In this document: positions 36,724-46,114 of the stretch, in pieces | How positions within the stretch are numbered: the first letter of the stretch is position 1 | Layout: every line of letters starts with the position of its first letter | Assembly: GCF_030435705.1 (NCBI RefSeq) | Contig: NZ_CP129382.1 | Location: 124,001-188,000 of the forward strand | DNA length: 64,000 bases | Direction: 5' to 3' | Source of the DNA: Rhizobium sp. SSA_523 | GTDB taxonomy: Bacteria; Pseudomonadota; Alphaproteobacteria; Rhizobiales; Rhizobiaceae | The notes under the pieces: model-generated | Told to the model about the DNA's origin: nothing | The model's database searches: none | Seen by the model: only the letters and a program-made list of their open reading frames with translations | Program-made: the position numbers and the translations under genes

Positions 36724-36749
36724 AAAGGGTCGCGAAAGCGACCCTTTTT
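36724..36749 (+). terminator. Rho-independent terminator of the small-peptide transcript
   Basis: A perfect 10-bp stem AAAGGGTCGC/GCGACCCTTT with a GAAA tetraloop runs directly into a T-run. It ends a predicted transcript of about 195 nt starting near 36556. Confidence 0.9.
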
Positions 36750-36904
36750 CTGTTGAAGCGCAGGGTTCTTCGAAAGGCAGGATACTTCGAAGCGCAGGGT
36801 CCTTCAAAAAGCAGGGTCTCGCGAAGGAGGGGAGACCCGATGCGCCGGGCCGCTTCCCCTCACGTCCCGAACTGCCAGATACCGTTTTGCCAGATCCCGG
36901 TTCG

Positions 36905-37645
36905 TCAGATCCCGATCCGGCCGACCGCTGGGATCTTGATGCCGGGGCGGGCGAAATCCAGCCCTGCCACGAGGCCCAGGCAATGCAGCTCGAAGCCGCT
37001 GCGCAGGCCTGCCGATATCCCGATCAGGCCGCGAATGGTCAGATGCACATCGCGCCCATCGGCATCCACATGCAGGAAATCGCCATCCGGAAGGTAATCG
37101 CGGCCCACGGCATGCGGCGGCAGCACGGCGCCGAGTTCGGGCACGTTGCGCAGCACGAAGGCGACGAAGGTGTTGGAATTCGGCCCGGGCCAGATCGTAT
37201 AGCCGCCGGGCTCGGCATAGGGATAGGCGGCGATCGCGCCTTCCACCTTGGGGATCAGCAGTTCGGCCTCGACGCCGGTCACTGCGGTCACGAGTTCCGG
37301 CGCATTGGAATACCAGAAGGCATCCGCGGGCCGGTGGTTGCGGCGGATCGGCGAACCCCAGCCGACCTTGTCATAGCGCGTATAGCTTGAAGCACCCTTG
37401 TCCTTCGTCACGATCCAGGCATGGCTCGCAACGGCGCCCTTCAAGCCGCCTGTCTTGGCGGAGAAGATGTAGATGGCGGCATCCCGGCTGTCGGCCGGCT
37501 TGGGCAGCAGGCCGGCAGAGCCCCAATTGGCCTCGCTCCAGCGGGCGGGATGATCCTGCAATGCCCACCAGCCCGCCGATGCAAAGGCCGGCAGCAGATA
37601 GATGATGGTGAAGGCGATCACCAGCCGTTTCAGAAATCTCGTCAC
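36905..37645 (-). CDS. DUF3750 family exported protein
   Basis: A 246-aa protein. The N-terminal signal or anchor LVIAFTIIYLLPAFASAGWWAL is followed by the DUF3750 domain with AIYIFSAKTGGLKGAVASHAWIVTKD, GSPIRRNHRPADAFWYSNAPELV, AYPYAEPGGYTIWPGPNSNTFVAFV and PPHAVGRDYLPDG, read in parts. Function is unknown. The start is GTG 37645. The last residues (GIKIPAVGRIGI) are encoded by a short degenerate repeat (CAGATCCCG, 36870-36915), so the C-terminus may be extended by repeat growth. Confidence 0.85.
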   Translation of the reverse strand: MTRFLKRLVIAFTIIYLLPAFASAGWWALQDHPARWSEANWGSAGLLPKPADSRDAAIYIFSAKTGGLKGAVASHAWIVTKDKGASSYTRYDKVGWGSPIRRNHRPADAFWYSNAPELVTAVTGVEAELLIPKVEGAIAAYPYAEPGGYTIWPGPNSNTFVAFVLRNVPELGAVLPPHAVGRDYLPDGDFLHVDADGRDVHLTIRGLIGISAGLRSGFELHCLGLVAGLDFARPGIKIPAVGRIGI

Positions 37646-37781
37646 CTTTGACCCCGTGGCTCCTTTGCGCTCGCTTGCCCGGCGCGCCGACCGTTTTGCT
37701 TTTCGCCGTAACGCGCTATGACCAATGCTTTATGGCCAACGCGCTATCACCACAGCAAAGCAGCATCATCAGGGCGCCCCA

Positions 37782-38789
37782 ATGCAAAATCCCGTTACCG
37801 TTGAAGTCACCCGCGGCAATCGTGTCGAAAGCCGGCATCGCGGCGCCGCCATCATCGTCGATGGCCAGGGCCGGACCCTCTTCTCCGTGGGCGATGTGGA
37901 GGCGGGCGTCTTTCCGCGCTCGGCCTGCAAGGCCATGCAGGCGCTGCCGCTGATCGAAAGCGGCGCTGCCGATCGCTTCGGTCTGACCCGGCAGGAGCTG
38001 GCGCTTGCCTGCTCCTCCCATTCCGGCGAGGATGAGCATGTCCGCACGGCGGCCGGCATGCTGGCCAAGGCCGGCCACGATCACACGGCGCTGGAATGCG
38101 GCGCCCACTGGTCGTCGCATCAGGATGTGCTGATCCATCAGGCGCGGACGATCGACAGGCCCTGCACGCTGCACAATAACTGTTCGGGCAAGCATGCCGG
38201 ATTCATCTGCACCTGCGTCCAGTCGGGCTTTGATCCGAAAGGCTATGTCGGTTATGATCATCCCCTGCAGGCGGAGATCCGCAGCGTCATGGAAGATCTG
38301 ACCGGCATTGCCCTGGATGTCGATCGCTGCGGCATTGATGGCTGTTCCATCCCCACTTATGCCGTGCCGCTGAGGGCGCTGGCGGAGGGCTTTGCGAAAA
38401 TGCTGACGGGTGAGCGGATTTCGCCGGCGCGCGCCGCGGCGTCCCGCCGCCTGATGGAGGCCTGCATGGCCGAGCCCTTCCACGTGGCCGGCACGAAACG
38501 CGCCTGCACCCGCCTGATGCAGCTGGCGCCGGGCAAGATCTTCGCCAAGACCGGCGCCGAGGGCGTCTTCGTTGCGGCCTTGCCGGAGCAGGGCCTGGCC
38601 ATTGCCGTCAAATGCGAGGACGGCGCGACTCGCGCCGCCGAAGCCATGATCTATGCCGTCACTGCGACCTGTTTCGACCGCGACAGCGAGATCCGCACTG
38701 CCCTGATGGCCATGGCCAATCGCCCCATGCACAATTGGACCGGCCTGCATGTCGGCGATATTCGCGTCACGCAGGCGCTGATGCGGTGA
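37782..38789 (+). CDS. L-asparaginase, Rhizobium type (class 3)
   Basis: A 335-aa protein of the thermolabile asparaginase family unrelated to the bacterial type I/II enzymes. The serine-lysine active-site pair is in FPRSACKAMQALP (Ser47, Lys50; Ser48/Lys51 in the R. etli enzyme). A second Ser-Lys element is in CSSHSGEDEH, and the zinc-site cysteines are in NNCSGKHAGF and RCGIDGCSIP. It hydrolyses asparagine to aspartate and ammonia. The ATG at 37782 is chosen over an upstream in-frame ATG because homology begins at MQNPVTVEV. It is transcribed divergently from DUF3750. Confidence 0.93.
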   Translation: MQNPVTVEVTRGNRVESRHRGAAIIVDGQGRTLFSVGDVEAGVFPRSACKAMQALPLIESGAADRFGLTRQELALACSSHSGEDEHVRTAAGMLAKAGHDHTALECGAHWSSHQDVLIHQARTIDRPCTLHNNCSGKHAGFICTCVQSGFDPKGYVGYDHPLQAEIRSVMEDLTGIALDVDRCGIDGCSIPTYAVPLRALAEGFAKMLTGERISPARAAASRRLMEACMAEPFHVAGTKRACTRLMQLAPGKIFAKTGAEGVFVAALPEQGLAIAVKCEDGATRAAEAMIYAVTATCFDRDSEIRTALMAMANRPMHNWTGLHVGDIRVTQALMR

Positions 38790-38990
38790 CGGTAAGGGCA
38801 TCTGGTCTTGCCTGGCACGGGCGGCGGGCGGCTGAAGCGTGAGCCTGCCGCAGCCGAATGACCCGATCTCTCGTCCGAGATGTCAAAATCACACCACTTG
38901 GCTGTAACACACTGTAAGGTGACACCGAATCTGCAAGGGGCGCCCGAAACGGCAGGAGGCCAAGGCGCGCCCGAAGACTGGAGGATCGAC

Positions 38991-39614
38991 ATGCATACCC
39001 TATACGTCTCGCCCGGCGCCTGCTCGCTCGCCGCCCATATCGCCATTCACGAGGCCGGCCTGCCGTTTTCGCTGCGGATCCTCAATTTCGGCAAGAATGA
39101 GCAGCAGTCGCAGGATTATCTCGCGCTGAATCCGAAGGGCCGCGTGCCGGCGCTGGTGACCGAGCAGGGCACCCTGACGGAGACCTCGGCCATTCTTCTC
39201 TACATCGCCCAGATGGCGCCCGAAAAGAAGCTTGCGCCGCTCGATGATCCCTTCGCCTTGGCCCGCATGCAGGGCTTCAACAGCTTTCTCGCCACGACGG
39301 TGCACGTCAACCACGCCCATGGCCGCCGCGCCACGCGCTGGGCCGACGAGCCGACCTCGATCGAGGACATGAAGCGCAAGGTGCCGGCCACCATGCGCGA
39401 TGCGTTTCAGTTGATCGAAGACGGTCTCCTCGTCGGGCCCTACGTGCTGGGCGAGGAATTTTCCGTCGCCGATTCCTATCTCTATGTCATGTCCAGCTGG
39501 CTGCGTAGCGACGGGGTGGACATTGCCGAATTCCCGCGCGTCCAGGCGCATTTCGAGCGCATGAAGGCGCGCCCGGCCGTGCAGAAGGCGCTGGCCGCCG
39601 AAGCCGCGGCCTGA
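38991..39614 (+). CDS. Glutathione S-transferase, beta-like
   Basis: A 207-aa protein. The thioredoxin-like N-terminal domain has LYVSPGACSLAAHIAIHEAG with Cys10 typical of beta-class GSTs, cis-Pro KGRVPALV and TETSAILLYIA. The helical C-terminal domain ends FSVADSYLYVMSSWL, with the N-capping Asp. It conjugates or reduces electrophiles with glutathione; the substrate is unknown. GGAGG lies 8 bp upstream of the ATG at 38991. A perfect 9-bp hairpin follows the stop. Confidence 0.92.
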   Translation: MHTLYVSPGACSLAAHIAIHEAGLPFSLRILNFGKNEQQSQDYLALNPKGRVPALVTEQGTLTETSAILLYIAQMAPEKKLAPLDDPFALARMQGFNSFLATTVHVNHAHGRRATRWADEPTSIEDMKRKVPATMRDAFQLIEDGLLVGPYVLGEEFSVADSYLYVMSSWLRSDGVDIAEFPRVQAHFERMKARPAVQKALAAEAAA

Positions 39615-39619
39615 CCGCC

Positions 39620-39642
39620 CGCCTGAAGCTTTCCTTCAGGCG
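39620..39642. terminator. Hairpin after the GST gene
   Basis: CGCCTGAAG-CTTTC-CTTCAGGCG is a perfect 9-bp stem starting 5 bp after the GST stop, but without a T-run on either strand. It also overlaps the stop codon of the small convergent gene. Terminator or attenuator-like hairpin for both genes is possible. Confidence 0.4.
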
Positions 39643-39854
39643 CAGCGGCGCGGCGGAGACATGGGTACGGTCGGCCCGGGCGGTGCTTCGTCCGGGGCCT
39701 TGAGGCCGACATCGGGGCCGATCGGCAGGTCGGCCAGTGCCCTTGCGCTCATCTGCCGGATGTCGGGATGCTGCAGAGGATCATCGGGGCAGGGCGGCTC
39801 CTCGCGCCTCGCCCAGTCGAGCAAGCATCGATAGAACAGGCTGGTTATGGCCAT
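39636..39854 (-). CDS. Small protein of unknown function (72 aa)
   Basis: MAITSLFYRCLLDWARREEPP is followed by HPDIRQMSARALADLPIGPD, a helical Arg/Trp-rich N-terminus with an RALADL motif reminiscent of DUF1127-like small proteins. GAGG lies 7 bp upstream of the ATG at 39854. It is divergent from the LysR gene, with 99 bp between them. It may be a regulatory target of LysR, but no motif evidence exists. The Pro-rich C-terminus lowers confidence. Confidence 0.5.
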   Translation of the reverse strand: MAITSLFYRCLLDWARREEPPCPDDPLQHPDIRQMSARALADLPIGPDVGLKAPDEAPPGPTVPMSPPRRCA

Positions 39855-39953
39855 TGGAGAACCTCGCAAATAGAAGAATTTGCGGCTTCTTCATCGTCAA
39901 GATCGCTTCTGCCCGCAATTGAGGAAATCAGGGAGATGCTGTAGAAAATCTAT

Positions 39954-40877
39954 ATGCAGAACCTGAACCGCGTCCACCTCAACGGCCTTCGTGCCCTGGA
40001 AAGCGTCGCCCGTCTCGGCTCTCTCCAGGCGGCGGCGCAAGAGCTTGGCGTGACTGTCGGCGCCGTCAGCCAGCAGGTCATCAAGGCGGAGGCACAGCTT
40101 GGCCGCCCGGTCTTTGCCCGCACATCGAAGGGCCTGGTGCCGGTCGAGGGAGCGGCGGCCCTGACCGCACGGCTCGGCCAGGGTTTCCAGGCCCTGTCGG
40201 AGGCGGTGGCGCTGGCGCGGGCGCCGGATGATACGCTGCTGACCGTCTCGGTCGCGCCGGTCTTTGCCTCGCGCTTCATCCTGCCGCGCATTGACCGTTT
40301 CACCGCCCGTCATCCGCATCTGCGCCTGAGACTCGACGCAACCGCAAGGCTCGTCGATTTCGCCCGCGACGATGTGGATGTCGCCATCCGGATCGGCCAT
40401 GGCGACTGGCCGGGCGTGACGGCCGATCTTCTTTTGCCGCAGACCGTGTTTCCGGTCTGCGCGCCGGCCTTGGCCCGGGATCTGCGCGCGCCGGAGGATC
40501 TTCTGTCCCTGCCGATCCTTCTGGATGGCCAGGCGATGTTTTCCTGGGATATCTGGCTTGCCGAGGCAGGCCTTGCGGGGCGCAGCATCCGGCCGCGCCA
40601 CGTCTTCAGCGAAGCCTCCCTTGCGCTGGAGGCAGCCATTGCCGGCCAGGGCGTCATGCTCGCCTGGAAGCTTCTGGCGCATTCGGCGCTGCGCCAGAAT
40701 TGCCTCGTCGTTCCCTTTGCCATCGAGGCCTCGACCGGCATGGGGCATTATTGCGTCACCCGCGCCGGGGCAAGGCGCCCGGCGAAGGTCAAGATGTTCG
40801 AGGCCTGGCTGAGGCAGGAACTGGCGGAGGCCATGGCCGAATGGGCACTGCTTGACGAAACGGCATTGGGGCGCTAA
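39954..40877 (+). CDS. LysR-family transcriptional regulator
   Basis: A 307-aa protein. The N-terminal winged HTH LNGLRALESVARLGSLQAAAQELGVTVGAVSQQVIKAE, read in its parts, is followed by the substrate-binding domain (TVSVAPVFASRFILPRIDRFTARHP, VDVAIRIGHGDWPG). It resembles the GcvA-like branch. The effector and target are unknown; it is divergent from the 72-aa gene at 39636-39854, which is the nearest candidate target. The stop is followed by two hairpins without T-runs (40878-40894 and 40920-40936). Confidence 0.92.
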   Translation: MQNLNRVHLNGLRALESVARLGSLQAAAQELGVTVGAVSQQVIKAEAQLGRPVFARTSKGLVPVEGAAALTARLGQGFQALSEAVALARAPDDTLLTVSVAPVFASRFILPRIDRFTARHPHLRLRLDATARLVDFARDDVDVAIRIGHGDWPGVTADLLLPQTVFPVCAPALARDLRAPEDLLSLPILLDGQAMFSWDIWLAEAGLAGRSIRPRHVFSEASLALEAAIAGQGVMLAWKLLAHSALRQNCLVVPFAIEASTGMGHYCVTRAGARRPAKVKMFEAWLRQELAEAMAEWALLDETALGR

Positions 40878-41046
40878 CCCTTGATGCGCAAGGGTCAGCA
40901 GTTCACCCAGGCGCCACCGCCCGGTCATCGACCGGGAGCTAAACCTGCAATCTCATCCCGCACACACGACTGGATCTTCCATCGTGCCGGGTCGGAAGAC
41001 GGTGGCCACCGGCTAAACGATCGGCGCGATTTTAGAGGATGAAACC

Positions 41047-41691
41047 ATGTCGAGAGACGTGCATGCACTGACCGTTCCCGATATTTCCGCGCTTGCCCGG
41101 AGCCTGCGCCGGGCGCTTGAGGCGCGGGATGCAAGGCCCAGCCATCTGGAGCTCTTGAACCTACTGGCGCGGGGCGCCGGTTTTCGCAACTTCCAGCACC
41201 TGAAGGCCTCGGACAATGCCGCCGCAAGGCTGCAGGCGCTTGAGGCCGCGGCCCGGCCGGAGCCCGTCGATCATCGGCGGATCGAGCAGGTTCTGCGCTG
41301 CTTTGATGCGCAGGCCGTGATGGCGCGCTGGCCGAAGAAGACCTCGCAGCAGAAGCTGGCGCTCTGGTGGTGCTGGGCGCAGATCCCCGCCCGCCAGGAC
41401 CTGCCGGAGACGAGGGTCAACGAGATCCTGAAGTCGCTGAACGGGTTTGGCGATCACGTGCTGATCCGCCGCGAGCTGATCGACTGGGGCATGATGTCCC
41501 GCTCGCAGGACTGCCGGATCTACCGGCGCATCGAGCAGCAGCCGCCGGCCGATGCAGGCGAGCTGATCCGCCATCTGCAGGCGCGTCTGCGCGCTGCAGT
41601 GCCGCCGCCCGTCTCGGCCCGCCCGTCCAACAGGCCGAAGCCGTCCAACGGGCCTCCAGTCGGACGTCCAGTGGACGAGGCAAGGGCTTGA
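41047..41691 (+). CDS. DUF2087 protein with N-terminal glyoxalase-related domain
   Basis: A 214-aa protein. Residues 10-60 (DISALARSLRRALEARDARPSHLELLNLLARGAGFRNFQHLKA, in parts) resemble the small helical domain often found in front of DUF2087. Residues 75-175 are DUF2087: VMARWPKKTSQQKLALWWCWAQIP, VNEILKSLNGFGDHVLIRRELIDWGMM and SQDCRIYRRIE, a winged-helix-like fold. The last ~25 residues are Pro/Ser/Arg low complexity encoded by degenerate repeats. Probably a transcription regulator; targets unknown. Confidence 0.75.
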   Translation: MSRDVHALTVPDISALARSLRRALEARDARPSHLELLNLLARGAGFRNFQHLKASDNAAARLQALEAAARPEPVDHRRIEQVLRCFDAQAVMARWPKKTSQQKLALWWCWAQIPARQDLPETRVNEILKSLNGFGDHVLIRRELIDWGMMSRSQDCRIYRRIEQQPPADAGELIRHLQARLRAAVPPPVSARPSNRPKPSNGPPVGRPVDEARA

Positions 41692-41836
41692 CGTCGCGTC
41701 CCGCAGGGATATGGCGAAAATCGCCCATTTTGGCGTCGCAAAGCCTTGAAAGGGGTTGGCCCTTCCTGCGGCTTCGCTCCTTAAACTGAACGATTTTCTC
41801 TCATACCACGCGCCAAATCCTGATTGAGTTTTGACC

Positions 41837-42502
41837 CTAGACCGGCCCGGTTGCGGGCTCCGCCAGCCGCTTCTCCCACATCGCCTTGAAGGCGGGGCGC
41901 GTCTGCAGCCGGTCCAGCCAGGCTTTCAGCGCCTTGCGGCTGGAAAACAGCTCCGCCTCGGCTTGCGCGTAGCGGACGATCTCGGCCAGATTGATGTCGG
42001 CGACGGTGAACCGGTCGCCGACAAGATAGGTCTTGCCGGTCAACTGCGTCTCCAGCACGTCGAAGGGGCGTTTCAGGCTGCGCGCCGAAACGGCGATCGT
42101 GGCCTTCGTCTCCTCGGTTTCGGGCCCCAGCGCCGCCATCGAGATCTTCAAGGCCGTGGCCTCGATCTCGGTTGCCGCAAACAGCGTCCATTGCAGCATG
42201 GCCGCATCCTCTTCGAGGTCCTGCGGGCCGAGGAGGCCGCCATATTTCTTGGCGAGATAGAGATTGATGGCGAGCGATTCGTGCAGGATCACGCCGTCAT
42301 CATCGATCGAGGGAATGGTGCCCATGGGATTGATGGCGAGAAAGGCGGGCGACAGCGTGTTGATCGGCGCATCGGGTGCGAGCGGATCGTCGAGGCGCCT
42401 GGCCTGCAGCACCGGCACATGGGTGAATGGCAGGTCCAGTTCGCCCGCAAGCCAGAGATTGCGGGTCGCGCGCGAACGATAGGCGCCGTAGATGGTCAGC
42501 AT
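41837..42502 (-). CDS. Glutathione S-transferase
   Basis: A 221-aa [24 protein letters not shown] and [31 protein letters not shown] make the thioredoxin-like domain; the ESLAI Glu-Ser contacts glutathione. The C-terminal helical domain has [21 protein letters not shown]. The ATG at 42502 is chosen; upstream in-frame sequence lacks family similarity. Not closely related to the GST at 39 kb: the active-site region has a Ser/Arg rather than the Cys10 of beta class. Confidence 0.9.
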   Translation of the reverse strand: MLTIYGAYRSRATRNLWLAGELDLPFTHVPVLQARRLDDPLAPDAPINTLSPAFLAINPMGTIPSIDDDGVILHESLAINLYLAKKYGGLLGPQDLEEDAAMLQWTLFAATEIEATALKISMAALGPETEETKATIAVSARSLKRPFDVLETQLTGKTYLVGDRFTVADINLAEIVRYAQAEAELFSSRKALKAWLDRLQTRPAFKAMWEKRLAEPATGPV

Positions 42503-42760
42503 GTCAGTTTGTCTCCCCATGAAGTGTCCGCGAAACCCGAGCACGCAGGCTCGGCCTGAAGGGACCCGTTCCGTCGGGCCGTTTCCGATCATTCGCCCGA
42601 CGCTATAGCATGGCCCCAAGCGCTTTGACAAAGCGGCGCGTCAACGGAAAGTCGCGGTTTTTTTCGACCCCTTACGGCTCCAGGAGTTGACCGAGGGCGA
42701 GCAGGGACGTCCGGGGGCGGGCGGGGTTTAGGCGCCGCTGTTTGCTTCCGGTGCGAAGGC

Positions 42761-44140
42761 TCAGGAGCGGCGGTTGCCGGAGAGCATCAGGTGCGGGTAA
42801 TCGCTCGATCCATCGACCAGATCGCCGCTTGCCGCATCATGCCAGCGATAGCCGATAATGGCGCCCTTCGGCGTCTCGGCAAAGAGATTGTTGGCGATCA
42901 CGGCGGCCCCGGCATCGGGGGCCACGGAGACCGCCATGCCGGTCGCCGCCCGCCGCACGACATTGCCGGTCACGGCGAGGTTGCGCAGATAGGGCCCCCA
43001 GCCGGCCAGAATGCCGAATCGGGCAATGTTTTCCATGACATTGCCGCTGACGGCCGCATCGGCTTCCACGCTGATGCCGAAGCCGAAGCCGACATTGTCG
43101 TGCACATAGGGGCCCTTGTCGGAGATATTGCGCACGATGTTGTTGGCGATCGTCGCCAGCCGGCCGCCGCTGTCGAAATTGACGACGGAGATGCCGTTGG
43201 CCGCGCCATCGACGAGATTGCCGGTCACCAGCGCGCCTTCGAAGCCGAATTCGGCATAGATGGCGGTTTCGCCGCTTCCAAGGCACTGATTGTTGGCGAT
43301 CATCGTATTGGACGCGGCATTGGCGCGTATGGCGGAAAAGGCCGCGCCGCGGATGAAATTGTCCGCCACCATGACGTCGTCGGCGCGAAACAGGTTGATG
43401 GCATTGCCGAAAGGTCCGGTGCCGCCATTGCGCGCGCCGATCGAGGTCAGCCGGTTGCCGGTAAGCTTGGTACCGTCGGCACCCTTGGTGAAGCGATGGA
43501 CGAGGATGCCGCCATTGCCGCAGGTGCCGATCTCATTGTCGGCGATGAGCGTGTCGCGGCCATCCACGGCGTAGATCGCGTAATCGGCCGCGCCGGACAG
43601 GCGATTGCCCGTGATGCGCGCCGCGCAGCGCTCGAGATGCAGCGCCGTCTTTGACGAGCCGATGATCTCGCAATTGTCGAGGATGAATTCGTCCACGTCG
43701 CGCACGTCCACCAGGCTGCCGGTCTGGTCGGAGAGCCAGCGATTGGCGCCGTCTATGATGATATTGGAGAGTTCGAGGCGCCGCAGCCCCTCTGCCCGCA
43801 GCATCGATCCATCGCCGGTATAGACGAGGCGGGAGGCGCCGGCGACACCGGTCAGCCGCGTATTGTCCGGCAGGTCGAGGCCGGAAATCGGATAGGTTCC
43901 GGGGGGCAGGAAGACCGGCTTGTTCTCGGAAGCCGCGCGCGCGAGAATGGCGCGGAACTTGGCGCTGCCCATATCCTCCGCTTTGGGCGTGACGGCAAAT
44001 TGCGCCGCCTGGAACGAGCCGCGCAGATCCGCCTCCGCCACCGTGCCGCGCGGTGCGGCAAGCGCCTGCGGGGCGTGGGCGGCGGCAAGGCCGGAGAGAA
44101 TCAGCAGCTGTCGTCGCGAAATGGAACCATCTGTGCTCAT
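42761..44140 (-). CDS. Twin-arginine-exported repeat protein (TIGR03808-type)
   Basis: A 459-aa protein with Tat signal ISRRQLLILSGLAAAHAPQALA. The body is a right-handed beta-helix of about 20-residue repeats with a N-x-x-x/ G-N-x pattern (ITGNRLSGAADYAIYAVDG, LIADNEIGTCGNGGILVH, MVADNFIRGAAFSAIRAN, AVTGNVVRRAATGMAV). This suits the TIGR03808 repeat family of Rhizobiales and the general pectin-lyase-like beta-helix fold. Exported to the periplasm; a polysaccharide-binding or lyase role is a family-level guess. Confidence 0.88.
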   Translation of the reverse strand: MSTDGSISRRQLLILSGLAAAHAPQALAAPRGTVAEADLRGSFQAAQFAVTPKAEDMGSAKFRAILARAASENKPVFLPPGTYPISGLDLPDNTRLTGVAGASRLVYTGDGSMLRAEGLRRLELSNIIIDGANRWLSDQTGSLVDVRDVDEFILDNCEIIGSSKTALHLERCAARITGNRLSGAADYAIYAVDGRDTLIADNEIGTCGNGGILVHRFTKGADGTKLTGNRLTSIGARNGGTGPFGNAINLFRADDVMVADNFIRGAAFSAIRANAASNTMIANNQCLGSGETAIYAEFGFEGALVTGNLVDGAANGISVVNFDSGGRLATIANNIVRNISDKGPYVHDNVGFGFGISVEADAAVSGNVMENIARFGILAGWGPYLRNLAVTGNVVRRAATGMAVSVAPDAGAAVIANNLFAETPKGAIIGYRWHDAASGDLVDGSSDYPHLMLSGNRRS

Positions 44141-44393
44141 ACCCTGCGCCGATGCAGGAAGCGTGCCAGCCGTAAACTGTGCCGATCCGGCACAGGCTTT
44201 GGCGGCTTACGGGGCTTCCGGCGGCCGAACTAACGAAGCGATAAGGGTTTCTGAGCGAAGCTTCAGCATTGTGATCGCGCCGGCCTTGTGCAGATGGGGC
44301 TCGCCCTTAGTCTTTCCCGCAGAAGGGGACAGAGAAGAGGGCGTGTGTGCCGGCTGATACGCCTTTTGCGAGACCGGCAAGAAGAGAGGCTCA

Positions 44394-45989
44394 ATGACGG
44401 ATGCCATGATCTATGGAGCAATGACCGAGGGCGCGATCACGGCCGGAACCACCACGGCCGGAACGACCACGGGCAGCGTGATGGCGGCTGCGGAGATCGA
44501 TCCGCTGGAGCGGGTCCGCCATCGTCTCCTGCGCATTGCCACCGCCCATGATATCGATGACGGCGAAAGCACCCGCATGATCCAGTCTCTGGATACCATC
44601 GCTCTGATGGACCAGTTCCCGGAATGGCTGACGCTGAAGGATCGGCGCGGCCGTCTCGTCTTTGCCAATGCCGCCGTTCTGGCCAAGGCCGGCGCCAGCG
44701 CACTGTCCGACATTTTCGGCAAGACGGTCTTCGACATTCTCGGCGAAGAGCGGGCGGAGGAACGCTTCCTGCTCGAACAGCAGCTGATGTCGCTCGGCGA
44801 AACGCATGAGCAGGAAGAACTGGCGCGGCTGCCGGACGGCCAGGAGGTCTGGCTCTGGACGACGCGCACGCCCCTGCGCGACAGAGAGGGCCGGGTGGCC
44901 GGGCTCATCGTGATGTCGCGCGAGATCACTGAACGCAAGCGGGAGGAGGGCTTGCGCAAGGACCAGGCCGCCGTTCTGGAAATGGTGGCGCGCGGCAAGC
45001 CGCTGACGCAGATCCTGGAAGGGATTTGCCGGCTGGTCCAGCGGCAGCTGAACGATATCCGGGCATCCTTCCTGCTGGCCGACGAGGAGGGCGCGCGCCT
45101 TCATCACGGCGAGGCGCCGGATCTGCCGCTGGCCTATACGCGCCTCGTCGACGGGGTGGAGATCGGGCCGCGGGCCGGCTCCTGCGGCACGGCCGCCTGG
45201 CGGCGCAGCACCGTCATCGTCCGCGATATCGAAACGGATCCGCTCTGGGCAAACTTCCGCGACATTGCCCTGATCTTCGGCCTGCGCTCCTGCTGGTCGA
45301 CCCCCGTGCTCAGCAGCGAGCGCGAGGTCCTCGGCACGCTCGCCCTTTATTCCGCCACCGTGCGCGAGCCGACCGACCGGGAGATGGAGCTGGCGCTGAT
45401 GGCGACCGATCTTGCCGCCATCGCCATCGAACGCACGCGCAACGAGGACCGGATCCGCCATATGGCGCATCACGACCCGCTGACGGGCCTGCCGAACCGG
45501 GCGCTGTTCTGGCCACAGTTCAGCCGCATGCTGAACGAGGCCCGCCGCGAAGGGCGCAATGTCACCGTCGCCTATATCGATCTCGATAATTTCAAGCAGA
45601 TCAATGATGGCTTCGGCCATGCCGCCGGTGACGAGGTGCTGAAGATCCTGTCGTCCAGGCTGCAGCGCTCCGTCAGGTCAAGCGATCTTCTGGTGCGGCT
45701 GGGGGGAGACGAATTCGCCATCGTCTTCAGCAATCCGGCCCATGAACATGCAGGCGTCCTGCGCCGGCTGGGCGATATCCGCAGCCATCTGGGCGAGGCG
45801 ATGGAGGTGGAGGGCGAGATCCTGCGCCCCACGAGCAGCATGGGCATTGCCTTCTTCCCGCAGGACGGCGCGACGCCGGAGGAACTCCTCGCTTGCGCCG
45901 ATCGCTTCATGTACCAGGCCAAGGCGCAGGGGCGCGACACGATGGAAGTGGCGCCGCCGCCCAGCCGCTTCGCGGTTGCGGGGGAATAG
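44394..45989 (+). CDS. PAS-GAF-GGDEF diguanylate cyclase
   Basis: A 531-aa soluble protein. The first ~30 residues are low complexity (AITAGTTTAGTTTGS) from a 15-bp repeat. A PAS domain (about 65-180: QFPEWLTLKDRRGRLVFANAAVL...VWLWTTRTPLRDREGRVAG) is followed by GAF (about 190-345: AGSCGTAAWRRSTVIVRDIETDPLW, SCWSTPVLSSEREVLGTLALY). The GGDEF domain has DPLTGLPNRALF, GGDEF at 437-441 and an RSSD inhibitory site at 428-431. The domain is complete, so it should make c-di-GMP with product inhibition. Confidence 0.94.
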   Translation: MTDAMIYGAMTEGAITAGTTTAGTTTGSVMAAAEIDPLERVRHRLLRIATAHDIDDGESTRMIQSLDTIALMDQFPEWLTLKDRRGRLVFANAAVLAKAGASALSDIFGKTVFDILGEERAEERFLLEQQLMSLGETHEQEELARLPDGQEVWLWTTRTPLRDREGRVAGLIVMSREITERKREEGLRKDQAAVLEMVARGKPLTQILEGICRLVQRQLNDIRASFLLADEEGARLHHGEAPDLPLAYTRLVDGVEIGPRAGSCGTAAWRRSTVIVRDIETDPLWANFRDIALIFGLRSCWSTPVLSSEREVLGTLALYSATVREPTDREMELALMATDLAAIAIERTRNEDRIRHMAHHDPLTGLPNRALFWPQFSRMLNEARREGRNVTVAYIDLDNFKQINDGFGHAAGDEVLKILSSRLQRSVRSSDLLVRLGGDEFAIVFSNPAHEHAGVLRRLGDIRSHLGEAMEVEGEILRPTSSMGIAFFPQDGATPEELLACADRFMYQAKAQGRDTMEVAPPPSRFAVAGE

Positions 45990-46114
45990 AGCGCAAGGAC
46001 CGGGACCGGCCGCAGGATCAGCGACCCCAAGCAGAGGTGCATTGGCCTGCCAAGTCTTCGTCCGCTTCGTTCATTGTTTTGACGCAGGTTCTGGTCGGAA
46101 AACCGGGGGGCGCT

